Below, one piece after another: positions 41,505 to 49,838 of a stretch of 64,000 bases of DNA. The notes under the pieces were generated by a model. That model saw only the letters and a program-made list of their open reading frames with translations, was not told where the DNA came from and did not search any database. The position numbers and the translations under genes were made by a program. Source of the stretch: Sporosarcina sp. ZBG7A (GTDB lineage Bacteria; Bacillota; Bacilli; Bacillales_A; Planococcaceae); contig NZ_JWIB01000016.1 in NCBI RefSeq assembly GCF_000813425.1, forward strand, positions 17,123 to 81,122. The letters run 5' to 3'. Positions within the stretch are counted from its first letter, which is position 1; each line of letters begins with the position of its first letter.

Positions 41505-41669
41505 TTATTTCATCTTGCCCATACGGACTTCTAAATCGTCAACGAGACTAATGAGACGATCGATTTCTTCAAGGTCAGCTGTTTCGGGCTCAATTGTATC
41601 GAGCGTTTCCAAAAACTGATTGAGTCGAACTTTTAGATCATCAACTTGGTTAGATGGTGAGTTTTGCAT
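41505..41669 (-). CDS. SE1561-family small acidic protein
   Basis: This 54 aa acidic, helical peptide starts MQNSPSNQVDDLKVRLNQFL and continues ETLDTIEPETADLEEIDRLI, the pattern of the SE1561 family of Bacillales. Function unknown. GAGGTG stands six bases before ATG 41669. It has its own terminator. Confidence 0.82.
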   Translation of the reverse strand: MQNSPSNQVDDLKVRLNQFLETLDTIEPETADLEEIDRLISLVDDLEVRMGKMK

Positions 41670-41752
41670 AAGGAACACCTCTTTCTATACACCTATTTTA
41701 ACGGAAATAGTTGGTCAGTACAATTAGTTGAAAAGAAAATCAATTTTAACTA

Positions 41753-41781
41753 TTCACAATTAATCGTTAATGTGTTATGAT
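41753..41781 (+). promoter_or_regulatory. Promoter of a candidate small RNA
   Basis: TTCACA (41753-41758) and TATGAT (41776-41781), 17 bases apart, each match five of six consensus bases. A second TATAAT occurs at 41785. The next plus-strand gene is over 600 bases away beyond a terminator. Confidence 0.6.
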
Positions 41782-41787
41782 ACTTAT

Positions 41788-41955
41788 AATCAAAAAAAGG
41801 AGGGCAGCTGAACAAGTTCTGATAACAGAAGGAGGGGATTCGAAGACGTCTGGAAACGGAAATTCTATTGGCGAATTCGCAGTAAATCTATGATCAAATT
41901 ACTTATAACATAAAGCCCGGCTCTCTTTGGATAACAAGAGGCCGGGTCTTTTAAT
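41788..41955 (+). ncRNA. Candidate small RNA or leaderless short-peptide gene
   Basis: A promoter and a strong terminator (41912-41954; GCCCGGCTCT with AGAGgCCGGG) enclose about 165 bases on the plus strand between two minus-strand genes. No ORF with ATG, GTG or TTG and a ribosome binding site is present. Two purine-rich Shine-Dalgarno-like strings (AAGGAGGG near 41797 and AAGGAGGGG near 41829) and an inverted repeat GATTCG / CGAATT stand out. A frame lacking a standard start reads up to NGNSIGEFAVNL before a stop, so a peptide is not excluded. Not matched to a known RNA family. Confidence 0.5.
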
Positions 41956-41965
41956 GTTCAAAAAA

Positions 41966-42352
41966 TCAGTTCACCAGTTCATATGTTTTTCTTACATCTA
42001 TGCAATTCGCGACTGATTGGTACATTGAACAGTTCTTATCTGTTAGCTCGAGAATTTTTGGCATCTTCTCATCAGTCAGACCATCTGCCTTCACTTTAAT
42101 ATGGAAGTGGATTTTTTCAAGGCGACTAGCATCATCCTGTGATCGAATTACTTCTTTCACTTCGATGTCAATCGATTGGGCAGGCATTCTTTTCTTCTCT
42201 AAGATTTTGCGCATCACTCCACCTGTACACGCAGCGATGGAAGAAATCATTAACTGATAGGGACGAAATCCTTTTTCCTCATTTGAAGAGATTTCAAGCT
42301 TGCCGAATTCTGTTTCAGTTTCGAAACCGTGATCTGTCATTTGGAATTTCAT
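41966..42352 (-). CDS. OsmC-family protein
   Basis: This 128 aa OsmC/Ohr-fold protein has the two redox cysteines, in SSIAACTGGVMRK and in KNCSMYQSVANC; the second sits in a CX8C context. Family members reduce organic or fatty-acid hydroperoxides with thiol donors. This belongs to the YhfA-like subgroup rather than Ohr, so its substrate is unknown. A good ribosome binding site (AAGGAGGG) precedes ATG 42352. The bidirectional hairpin at 41912-41954 ends it. Confidence 0.87.
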   Translation of the reverse strand: MKFQMTDHGFETETEFGKLEISSNEEKGFRPYQLMISSIAACTGGVMRKILEKKRMPAQSIDIEVKEVIRSQDDASRLEKIHFHIKVKADGLTDEKMPKILELTDKNCSMYQSVANCIDVRKTYELVN

Positions 42353-42416
42353 TAATATTCCCTCCTTTATATGCTATCATTATATAGGTTTTTGCTGAAT
42401 AAGGGGTGTTTAACGA

Positions 42417-43592
42417 ATGGCAATCACAAGAAGTCGACAACAGCATCGTTTTTGGGTGCTCGTCATTATCGTTTCTATTTCTGGTTTTTCACAAGGGATG
42501 TTGCTCCCGCTAATATCTGCAATTTTTGAGCAAGACGGTATTTCAGGAACTTTAAACGGGTTAAATGCGACAGGTCTATACATAGGAACACTTTTGGTTT
42601 CCCCATTCATGGAGGCACCACTACGTAAATTCGGATATAAGCCTGTCATTATATCAGGCGGTTTGATCGTAATCATTTCGTTGCTCTCATTCCCATTATG
42701 GAAAAGTGTAATCTTTTGGTTTATGCTCCGTTTATTTATAGGAATTGGTGATCATGCGTTGCACTTTGCAACTCAAACATGGATAACGAGTACAGTTCCA
42801 CCAGAAAATCTGGGAAGAAGTATTTCTATTTATGGATTATCAGTAGGTGTTGGATTTGCGATTGGTCCTATGTTTGTGCCACTTGTTTCTATATATGAAG
42901 GCTTACCCTTCATTGTATCCGCACTACTTACATTGTGTGCTTGGGGGCTCGTTTTCACGTTAAAGAATGACTTACCAGAAGTGATGGCGAGTTCCGCATC
43001 TGCAGGTCATTTTGGAAAGCGTGTGAAAGCAACAGTGATTGTTGCCTGGATTGCGCTACTTGGACCCTTTGCATACGGTTTTTTAGAGTCATCTTTAAAC
43101 GCAATATTTCCAGTATATGCATTGCGTAATGGGCTCTCTTTAAGTATGGTCTCAATCATTATTCCTGCTTTTGCGTTCGGAGGAATCATTTCTCAAGTTC
43201 CTCTTGGCATATTGTCCGACAAAATAGGGCGCCGTCCAGTCCTACTCATCGGATTAGGGGGCGGCATGTTGGCGTTCACAGGTGCAGCATTCCTGAGTAC
43301 CTCCGCAATCGCAATAATGATTATGTTTTTTGTTGGGGGCATATTTTCTGGCTCGCTCTTTTCCCTTGGCGTTGCGTACATGTCTGATCTTACACCGAAG
43401 CACCTATTACCAACCGGGAACTTACTGTGTGGAATATTCTTCAGTTTCGGCAGTTTAACTGGACCTATACTTGGAGGGTACGTGCTAGAGGTTTCACAGC
43501 ACCACTATTTATACTTGTTTGGCTTGTTAATGGGGACATTGTTTTTATTAACATTAGCAGGGAAAAAACGAGTGAAGCAAGAAATTTTATGA
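42417..43592 (+). CDS. Major facilitator superfamily transporter (YfkF-like)
   Basis: This 391 aa permease has twelve helices. MFS markers include GISGTLNGLNATGLYIGTLL, LGRSISIYG, and the mid-protein loop GILSDKIGRRPVLLIG. Substrate unknown; drug or metabolite export is usual for this subgroup. AAGGGGTG eight bases before ATG 42417 sets the start. Gene context (yihY-like, PdaA) resembles the yfk/yfj region of B. subtilis, where YfkF lies. Confidence 0.88.
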   Translation: MAITRSRQQHRFWVLVIIVSISGFSQGMLLPLISAIFEQDGISGTLNGLNATGLYIGTLLVSPFMEAPLRKFGYKPVIISGGLIVIISLLSFPLWKSVIFWFMLRLFIGIGDHALHFATQTWITSTVPPENLGRSISIYGLSVGVGFAIGPMFVPLVSIYEGLPFIVSALLTLCAWGLVFTLKNDLPEVMASSASAGHFGKRVKATVIVAWIALLGPFAYGFLESSLNAIFPVYALRNGLSLSMVSIIIPAFAFGGIISQVPLGILSDKIGRRPVLLIGLGGGMLAFTGAAFLSTSAIAIMIMFFVGGIFSGSLFSLGVAYMSDLTPKHLLPTGNLLCGIFFSFGSLTGPILGGYVLEVSQHHYLYLFGLLMGTLFLLTLAGKKRVKQEIL

Positions 43593-43623
43593 ACTTGAAA
43601 CATACTCATGGTTACAAGCAACA

Positions 43624-43658
43624 AAAAACAGAGGCTTAAGAAAAAGTCTCTGTTTTTA
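43624..43658. terminator. Bidirectional terminator between MFS gene and pdaA
   Basis: AAAACAGAGgCT pairs with GTCTCTGTTTT, with A- and T-runs outside. Confidence 0.85.
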
Positions 43659-43669
43659 TATGGAAGCGC

Positions 43670-44476
43670 TCACTGAACGCTTCCTAATTGAATATCTTCA
43701 TACTCCATGACAAGGTCGTCCAGTGATCCAAACGTATAACCTTGTTTCTTAGCATCTCTTATAAAGTCTGGCAGTGCTTGAGAGTTATCAGAAGAAACGG
43801 TGTGCATGAGGATCACAGCGCCAGGGTGGAGCTGATTCATCAGTTCGTTGTAGGCGAAATCGCGACCTTTTGGCTTGTCTGCATACCAGTCTATAAAGGC
43901 AACTGACCAAAAAATATGACGATAGCCAAGTGAATTTCCGACAGCTAGCACTTGTTCGTTAAAAATACCTTCGGGCGGTCTTGCGTAAACCGTACGTTTA
44001 ATACCAGTCGTCTCCTCAAGCAATTTGTCAAATCGCTTCCACTCGTCTTCCATCTTTTCGGGGCTAAGCTTCGCCATATTAGGATGATCATAGGAGTGGT
44101 TTCCTATTCCATGCCCGTCTTTAACCATTCGTTTTACAAGTGGTGCTGCGCTTTTCAAATAATGACCAGTTAGAAAAAAAGTCGCGGGTGCTTGTTCTTT
44201 TTCTAGCGTATCCAAAATACTTTCCGTTTCTCCATTTTCATAGCCGTTATCAAACGTTAAGTAGACAACCTTTTCATCAGGTTTGCCTTTATATATCGCG
44301 CCGTACTCATTTAACATCGACTCAAGCGCTGATCCAGCATTAGGAGGTTCACCATTCATTGCTTTCTTAAATCCCCAGTGAAATTCATCTGCATGAGCTG
44401 AAAACGGGTTGAAAGCGAGACCGACGACTATCACAAATGCTGCCATTAAGATACCAGGTCCATGTTGTTCCATCAT
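43670..44476 (-). CDS. pdaA: Delta-lactam-biosynthetic de-N-acetylase PdaA
   Basis: This 268 aa exported polysaccharide deacetylase has a signal peptide or anchor (about 8-28). The NodB domain shows the PdaA variant TFDNGYENG, the metal histidines in GIGNHSYDHPNM, ARPPEGIFN and the C-terminal LHPGAVILMH. PdaA removes acetyl from MurNAc so muramic delta-lactam can form in the spore cortex; it is needed for germination. Its presence supports a spore former. AAGGAG lies about ten bases before ATG 44476. Confidence 0.92.
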   Translation of the reverse strand: MMEQHGPGILMAAFVIVVGLAFNPFSAHADEFHWGFKKAMNGEPPNAGSALESMLNEYGAIYKGKPDEKVVYLTFDNGYENGETESILDTLEKEQAPATFFLTGHYLKSAAPLVKRMVKDGHGIGNHSYDHPNMAKLSPEKMEDEWKRFDKLLEETTGIKRTVYARPPEGIFNEQVLAVGNSLGYRHIFWSVAFIDWYADKPKGRDFAYNELMNQLHPGAVILMHTVSSDNSQALPDFIRDAKKQGYTFGSLDDLVMEYEDIQLGSVQ

Positions 44477-44532
44477 TTCGAGCACACTCCTTTTTTCATA
44501 GCGTGTGTCGAAGAGAGGGTTCTATACATTGT

Positions 44533-45432
44533 CTACATAAGAATGTTTTCAAGTGCAGGAAGAATCGCAGGATACTTGAAAGTAAACTCGCTTTCAATAA
44601 GTTTTTCAGGCAACACATGTTGTCCTTCCAAGACTAATTTGCTTTTTTTCCCTAATGCGAGTTTCATTGCGATACTCGGAACTGGTAGCCAATGAGGCCG
44701 ATGCATGACAGCCCCGATTGCTTTTCCTAAATCGGACATTCGTACTGGTGCTGGTGCCGTTACGTTAACAGGACCTTCTAGTGAAGGAACGGTAATTGCA
44801 TAGTAAATTGCTCTCGTCACATCTTCAATATGAACCCATGATATCCACTGTTGCCCTGATCCGATCGGGCCGCCTGCAAACAATTTGTAAGGGAGTGAAA
44901 TGAGAGGCAGGGCACCGCCGCCTTTACCGAATACGGTACCGAATCGTGTATAGACGACACGTGTTCCGTATTGCTTCATCTTAGAGGCTTTTTGTTCCCA
45001 ATCATGCACGGTTTTTCCGAGGAAATCATGAGCGATTTCCGGTGAGTTTTCTGTGTACACATGGGTCTCAGAAGTAGGGTAAATACCCACAGCGCTGGCG
45101 TTTACGAACACGGAAGGTTTCCAATTTTGGGTCTCTAAAATACGGAGCAGTTCATCTGTTGCTTCCATACGACTCTCATAGATTTCCTTTTGGTGTTCTT
45201 CAGACCAGCTGCCATCATTGATGGAAACACCTGCTAAGTTTACGATCGCATCTGGAGGTGTTAGTTCTTGTTCAGGTTTTGAATTTTTATGTAGCCATTG
45301 GATAAAGTGAACTCCATTTTCTTTTTTTGACTCACTTCTTGATAAGACTGTTAGAGTATGACCTTTCAATTTAAGTAAATCGATAAGTTTGGAACCGATG
45401 AATCCAGTCCCTCCAGTAACTAATATGTTCAT
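44533..45432 (-). CDS. TIGR01777-type NAD(P)-dependent epimerase (YfhF-like)
   Basis: This 299 aa short-chain dehydrogenase-like protein has the nucleotide motif ILVTGGTGFIGSKL at the start, NLAGVSINDGSW, FVNASAVGIYP and a C-terminal DUF1731-like region (PHWLPVPSIAMKLALG). Catalytic role unknown. AAAGGAG before ATG 45432 sets the start. It diverges from recX, as yfhF does from recX in B. subtilis. Confidence 0.88.
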   Translation of the reverse strand: MNILVTGGTGFIGSKLIDLLKLKGHTLTVLSRSESKKENGVHFIQWLHKNSKPEQELTPPDAIVNLAGVSINDGSWSEEHQKEIYESRMEATDELLRILETQNWKPSVFVNASAVGIYPTSETHVYTENSPEIAHDFLGKTVHDWEQKASKMKQYGTRVVYTRFGTVFGKGGGALPLISLPYKLFAGGPIGSGQQWISWVHIEDVTRAIYYAITVPSLEGPVNVTAPAPVRMSDLGKAIGAVMHRPHWLPVPSIAMKLALGKKSKLVLEGQHVLPEKLIESEFTFKYPAILPALENILM

Positions 45433-45520
45433 GAAATAAACTCCTTTCAATAATGATAAACGAATCAGCTGACCGACCTAATAAGAACAGGTATACTATT
45501 AGTAGCGGGGGGTGATAGAC

Positions 45521-46333
45521 GTGCCTGTAATCACAAAAATCACACAACAAAAACGGGACAAAGAACGATACAATATATTTTTGGATGAAGTTTATGAGTT
45601 TAGTGTGCATGAATCGAATCTCGTCAAGTTTGGGTTAACAAAAGGGATGCAACTCGATAACTGGGATAAAGAAAATCTCGTCTATGAAGAAGAAATTCAG
45701 CGTGCTTTTAATCGAGCACTACATTTCCTAGGTTTTCGAATGAGAAGTGAATACGAAGTGAAACAAAAGCTATTGCAAGCAGAGTTTGGTGAAGCTGTTA
45801 TTAGAGAAGCTATTGTTAAATTGAAACGGTTAGGCTTTCTCGATGATCAGGCTTTTTCTGAAGCACTTCTCCATACACAAAAAAACACATCTGGGAAGGG
45901 ACCGAATGCTATCAAACAGGAAATGAAGGAAAAGGGAATTGATCCATCAATTCAGGATGCCGTATTGGAAGAATACGACCCACAAGAACAGTTAACAACT
46001 GCCACAAAATTAGCAGAAAAAGCTGCACGTAAACATTCATCCATTGCACCAGCTCAGCTGAAACAACGGATTCAAAATGCCCTTCTGCGAAAAGGCTACT
46101 CGTTTGACATCATTAAAGAAGCACTTAATGCTGTTGAATTTGAACCTGATGAAGACGAATGGGCTGCGATAACAGAAACCACTGGTGAAAAAGCATGGCG
46201 CCGGGTCAGCATAAAGTATAAGGGGTATGACCGAAAAAGACGGGTGAAACAAGCAATGTACCAAAAAGGTATTCCGTTTGATCGAATCGATGCTTTCATT
46301 GAAAAAAAGGAGCTTGAAGAAGATGCAGAATGA
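45521..46333 (+). CDS. recX: Recombination regulator RecX
   Basis: This 270 aa RecX protein, which binds and restrains RecA, is long like other Bacillus RecX (about 264 aa) and carries extra three-helix repeats (FRMRSEYEVKQKLLQ, LKQRIQNALLRKGYSFDIIK and RRVKQAMYQKGIPFDRIDAF). GGGGGGTG lies seven bases before GTG 45521; GTG 45512 is inside that site. It overlaps the next gene by 11 bases. Confidence 0.92.
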   Translation: MPVITKITQQKRDKERYNIFLDEVYEFSVHESNLVKFGLTKGMQLDNWDKENLVYEEEIQRAFNRALHFLGFRMRSEYEVKQKLLQAEFGEAVIREAIVKLKRLGFLDDQAFSEALLHTQKNTSGKGPNAIKQEMKEKGIDPSIQDAVLEEYDPQEQLTTATKLAEKAARKHSSIAPAQLKQRIQNALLRKGYSFDIIKEALNAVEFEPDEDEWAAITETTGEKAWRRVSIKYKGYDRKRRVKQAMYQKGIPFDRIDAFIEKKELEEDAE

Positions 46334-46655
46334 AAAAAAGTATAGCCAAATGACTGAACAAGAGTTGAGAACTGAAATCGCGCGCCTTATGGAGAAAGCA
46401 AGAAAAGCTGAACAACTAGGGATATTGAACGAATACGCAGTTTATCAGCGTAAAGCGTTAATGGCTCAATCATACTTAATCGATTCCGCTACAATCGTAC
46501 CTGGAGAAATTTATAAAATCCAAGGAGACGAAGGATACTTCTTTAAAGTTGATTACTTAAAAGGCCGTTTTGCTTGGGGATATCGCATGGGCGGTGAGCA
46601 AGCTGAAGAAGCGCTTCCGCTCGCCATGCTCACATCCGTCAAGTCGGGGAAATAA
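46323..46655 (+). CDS. yfhH: YfhH-type DUF1811 protein
   Basis: This 110 aa protein starts MQNEKKYSQMTEQELRTEIA, has a helical N-terminal half and a C-terminal beta-rich part (EIYKIQGDEGYFFKVDYLKG) that matches the YfhH small domain. It follows recX with an 11-base overlap, as in B. subtilis. Function unknown. Confidence 0.85.
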   Translation: MQNEKKYSQMTEQELRTEIARLMEKARKAEQLGILNEYAVYQRKALMAQSYLIDSATIVPGEIYKIQGDEGYFFKVDYLKGRFAWGYRMGGEQAEEALPLAMLTSVKSGK

Positions 46656-46665
46656 TCTACAGACG

Positions 46666-47649
46666 TTAAGACTCTTCTAGGAAATTCAATTTCTTTCGCA
46701 ATTTATCTTCCGAGAAGATCCACCCTGTATAAGAGTTAACAACGTTGAAGTCTTCGTCAACATGTGCAACTGCGACAAAGGGATAGAACGTCTTACTTCG
46801 GTAACGCAAGTCGATTAAGCGAACTTCAGTTAATACATCAACTTGCGAGATTTCCCAACGATAAATAGGTGAAAATGATACGAATGCTGCTATATTTCGA
46901 TCTGTCATCGCAGCTTGTACATACAGTGAGTCAGGCAATGGTTTACGCTCAAATCGGTCGTATATATTTACTGAACGACCGTATGCACGCCCGACATAAT
47001 GATCAGTTTTGGTTGATGCAGCAATCCGCCATTGGAAGAATCGCATAGTCGGAGCAATGTAAATGTCCGTTGCATCCGGAATTGTATTGAATACTGCCCG
47101 CTTTACAGCAGCATGTACTGCAAATCGCAATAAATAATAGATGAAGACTACACCATACAATATACTCATTGTTGGAACAGGTGGGGCTCCAATTACCCAA
47201 GCTGCAATTGCGATAGCGTGTAAGGCGAAAATAATCGGGTCGAACGTATTAATGACACTTAACGCGACCCATTTTTGTGAAAAAGGTCGAAGTGCTTGAG
47301 TACCGTAGGAATTAAAGATATCAACAAATACATGGATGAATACAGCGAGAAATGTCCAAGCCCATAAGTGAATGAAATTAGCTTCTGGCACAAAAAACGA
47401 TAACATAATTGAAATAACGATTGGCCATAATAGAACAGCCGGAATGGAGTGTGTAATTCCTCTATGATTCCGTATATAAACAGCATTATTACGCAGTTTT
47501 AAAACGGTGTCTAAATCTGGTGCAAGCGAACCAAGCACTATGCCTGCAAAAACAGGACCCATTGTTGCTGAGTGTGAGGCAACGATTGGGTCTGCCATTG
47601 CAAGCCCACTAATGGCGATACCCATTGCAATATGTGTTCCCGTGTCCAC
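46666..47649 (-). CDS. yfhP: YfhP-type membrane-bound metal-dependent hydrolase (YdjM/LexA-binding fold)
   Basis: This 327 aa protein has four to five helices in its first 180 residues. Motifs DTGTHIAMG, SLAPDLDT, NHRGITHS and HVFVDIFNSYGT give the His/Asp set of the YdjM/YfhP family (DUF457). The C-terminal third is soluble. B. subtilis YfhP was reported to repress yfhQRS-type genes, but its biochemical role is unclear. It diverges from mutY, matching the B. subtilis order. Confidence 0.87.
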   Translation of the reverse strand: MDTGTHIAMGIAISGLAMADPIVASHSATMGPVFAGIVLGSLAPDLDTVLKLRNNAVYIRNHRGITHSIPAVLLWPIVISIMLSFFVPEANFIHLWAWTFLAVFIHVFVDIFNSYGTQALRPFSQKWVALSVINTFDPIIFALHAIAIAAWVIGAPPVPTMSILYGVVFIYYLLRFAVHAAVKRAVFNTIPDATDIYIAPTMRFFQWRIAASTKTDHYVGRAYGRSVNIYDRFERKPLPDSLYVQAAMTDRNIAAFVSFSPIYRWEISQVDVLTEVRLIDLRYRSKTFYPFVAVAHVDEDFNVVNSYTGWIFSEDKLRKKLNFLEES

Positions 47650-47761
47650 TCCATCACTCCTTTACTTTGGCGTTTCCGCTGAAATGAATTCAACAGTTCT
47701 CTTAATTATATACCCAAATTTGAATAACCTAAAAGTATTAGATGTAATAAGGAGCTTGCCC

Positions 47762-48811
47762 ATGAAAATTTCACAAAAAGAAGAGTTTAACGAGGCTCTT
47801 CTATCTTGGTACCATCAAGAAAAAAGGGATCTACCTTGGAGAAGAACGTCCAATCCCTACTATATATGGGTTTCAGAAGTGATGTTACAGCAGACGCGAG
47901 TCGACACCGTCATTCCATATTATGAACGGTTCATTGCATCATTTCCTACAATGGAATCTCTAGCGGAAGCTGAAGAAGAGCATGTCCTTAAACATTGGGA
48001 AGGATTAGGGTACTATTCGCGTGTCCGAAATTTACAAGCTGGCGTCAAAGAAGTCGTGGAAAATTATGATAGTAAAATTCCGCAAAACAGAGCTGGAATT
48101 TTGAATTTGAGAGGAATTGGTCCATACACTGCAGGGGCTGTTTTAAGCATAGCGTATGGGGTTCCAGAACACGCAGTTGATGGAAATGTAATGCGTGTAT
48201 TTTCAAGACTTTTTCTGATTGAAGAAGATATCGCCATACCTAAATCGAAAAAGGTGTTTGAACAACGAGTGATGGAAATAATAGATGAAACAGACCCATC
48301 ATCTTTCAATCAGGCGATTATGGAACTTGGCGCAACAATTTGTACGCCGAAACCACGTTGCTTATTATGTCCAGTCAGAGATTTTTGTTCTGCCTTTGAA
48401 GAAGGGAAGCAAGAACAACTACCAATTAAAACGAAAAAATTGAAAAAGAAAGTCTTGACGATTCATTCCTTTGCAATTTCTGAACCAGGTGGTAAGTGGT
48501 TATTAAGAAAGAGACAGACGGACGGACTTCTAGGAGACTTTTGGGAGTTTCCTCAAATTGAATACATTCCTACAATGGATTCTATAGATGCGCTGAAGAA
48601 CGATACAGGACTTCTTATCGAGCAAGGTGAGGTGTACGCTCATTTCAAGCATATTTTCTCCCACGTTACATGGAATGTTGAGGGATATCATGCAACGCTG
48701 CACGACCAATCCCCCATTCCCGAGGGTTACCGTTTTTTCACTGAAGAAGAATTGGAAATGATCCCTCAATCGAAACCGATGAGCAAGTTGCTTGAGCAAC
48801 TGAATAAATAA
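47762..48811 (+). CDS. mutY: A/G-specific adenine DNA glycosylase MutY
   Basis: This 349 aa repair enzyme removes A mispaired with 8-oxoguanine. Catalytic Glu39 is in SEVMLQQTRVDT, the helix-hairpin-helix LRGIGPYTAGAV and catalytic Asp are in HAVDGNVMRV, and the iron-sulfur cluster cysteines follow CX6CX2CX5C in CTPKPRCLLCPVRDFC. The C-terminal NUDIX-like domain (about 230-345) reads the 8-oxoG. ATG 47762 is seven bases after AAGGAG; longer in-frame extensions into yfhP are not credible. Confidence 0.95.
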   Translation: MKISQKEEFNEALLSWYHQEKRDLPWRRTSNPYYIWVSEVMLQQTRVDTVIPYYERFIASFPTMESLAEAEEEHVLKHWEGLGYYSRVRNLQAGVKEVVENYDSKIPQNRAGILNLRGIGPYTAGAVLSIAYGVPEHAVDGNVMRVFSRLFLIEEDIAIPKSKKVFEQRVMEIIDETDPSSFNQAIMELGATICTPKPRCLLCPVRDFCSAFEEGKQEQLPIKTKKLKKKVLTIHSFAISEPGGKWLLRKRQTDGLLGDFWEFPQIEYIPTMDSIDALKNDTGLLIEQGEVYAHFKHIFSHVTWNVEGYHATLHDQSPIPEGYRFFTEEELEMIPQSKPMSKLLEQLNK

Positions 48812-48874
48812 TTTTTGTAAGTAGGATAATTTCTATGGGGCTGGATATGCTAGTTGTTACGGAGGTGAATATCC

Positions 48875-49081
48875 ATGACAACAAACAACCAGCGGAATCA
48901 GAAAAACAAACAGCAACAGCAACAAAACCAACAAAACCAACAAAACAATCCGCTCATGAACGAAGAGTTTGGAGCCGAAACAGATGTACAGCACGTGAAA
49001 CAACAAAACCAAAAAGCTGAAGCGAAAAAACGTCAAGCTTCAGGGCAACGTGCAAACAGTTACGGAGACCAGACAAAATAA
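48875..49081 (+). CDS. sspE: Gamma-type small acid-soluble spore protein (SspE-like)
   Basis: This 68 aa Gln/Asn-rich protein contains one copy of the gamma-SASP repeat, NEEFGAETDVQHVKQQNQ followed by KAEAKKRQASG; the EFxxET site is where the germination protease cuts. B. subtilis SspE has two such repeats in 84 aa; here only one plus a long Q/N N-terminus (residues 5-25). It is an amino-acid store in the spore. GGAGGTG precedes ATG 48875. I could not place a convincing sigma-G promoter. Position after mutY and before ygaC matches B. subtilis. Confidence 0.88.
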   Translation: MTTNNQRNQKNKQQQQQNQQNQQNNPLMNEEFGAETDVQHVKQQNQKAEAKKRQASGQRANSYGDQTK

Positions 49082-49094
49082 TTGGATGGACACC

Positions 49095-49132
49095 ACCGGC
49101 CGGCGGGAGCAATAAACTCCTTGCCGGTTTTT
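49095..49132 (+). terminator. Terminator of the SASP gene
   Basis: CCGGCgGGAG pairs with CTCCttGCCGG, followed by five T. Confidence 0.85.
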
Positions 49133-49240
49133 CTTATGACCAACAGGGGTAAACATTTTCTATTTTCAGGAACGGTTGGTATAATGTTGTGATAAGAATG
49201 GAGCGGTATACTTCCCGGTCACGAAAAGGTGGTTTTAAAG

Positions 49241-49786
49241 ATGGATATTCCAAAAGAAGGGGAAACAGTACAAGTACATAGTTATAAACACGATGGCCAT
49301 ATCCACAGAGTTTGGCAAGAAACTATGGTCCTGAAAGGGACGCGAAACATTATCATCGGTGCGAACGATCGAACGCTTGTAACAGAATCCGATGGTAGAA
49401 CGTGGATCACGCGTGAACCCTCGATTTGTTATTTCCATGCAGAACGCTGGTTCAACATCATTTGTATGCTTCGGGAAGACGGTGTGTACTATTATGTAAA
49501 CATCAGCTCGCCATTTGTCTTTGACAATAATTCCATTAAATATATCGATTACGATTTGGATGTCAAAGTTTTTCCTGATATGAGCTATCTCATTTTGGAT
49601 GAAGATGAGTACGCAGATCATAAAAAACAAATGGGGTATCCGGAAGTGATTGATAAAATTTTAAGGCGGAATCTTGAAACACTTCTAAGTTGGATCAAAC
49701 AACGTAAAGGTCCTTTTGCTCCGGATTTCATAGATGTCTGGACTTCTCGTTATGATTTTTACAAAAATATGAAAAGTGAAGTGTGA
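49241..49786 (+). CDS. ygaC: DUF402 nucleoside tri/diphosphatase (YgaC)
   Basis: This 181 aa soluble protein of the UPF0374/DUF402 family has [40 protein letters not shown] and [13 protein letters not shown] with metal-binding Asp and Glu residues, then a helical tail. The S. aureus homolog hydrolyses nucleoside tri- and diphosphates. AAAGGTGG lies eight bases before ATG 49241. It sits just before ygaD as in B. subtilis. Confidence 0.88.
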   Translation: MDIPKEGETVQVHSYKHDGHIHRVWQETMVLKGTRNIIIGANDRTLVTESDGRTWITREPSICYFHAERWFNIICMLREDGVYYYVNISSPFVFDNNSIKYIDYDLDVKVFPDMSYLILDEDEYADHKKQMGYPEVIDKILRRNLETLLSWIKQRKGPFAPDFIDVWTSRYDFYKNMKSEV

Positions 49787-49838
49787 ATAAGCCGAGCTGC
49801 GATATCTGCAGCAGGCTTTTTTAGATAGGAGATGTACA

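Noticed and set aside
47507..47761. 85-codon extension of MutY
   Set aside because: It runs antisense through yfhP; AAGGAG before ATG 47762 marks the true start.
48830..48874. Sigma-G promoter for the SASP gene
   Set aside because: Expected biologically, but I could not fit a -35/-10 pair with correct spacing to the start codon.
48835..49020. 61-aa ORF in another frame over the SASP gene
   Set aside because: The overlapping frame encodes the recognisable gamma-SASP repeat and has the ribosome binding site.
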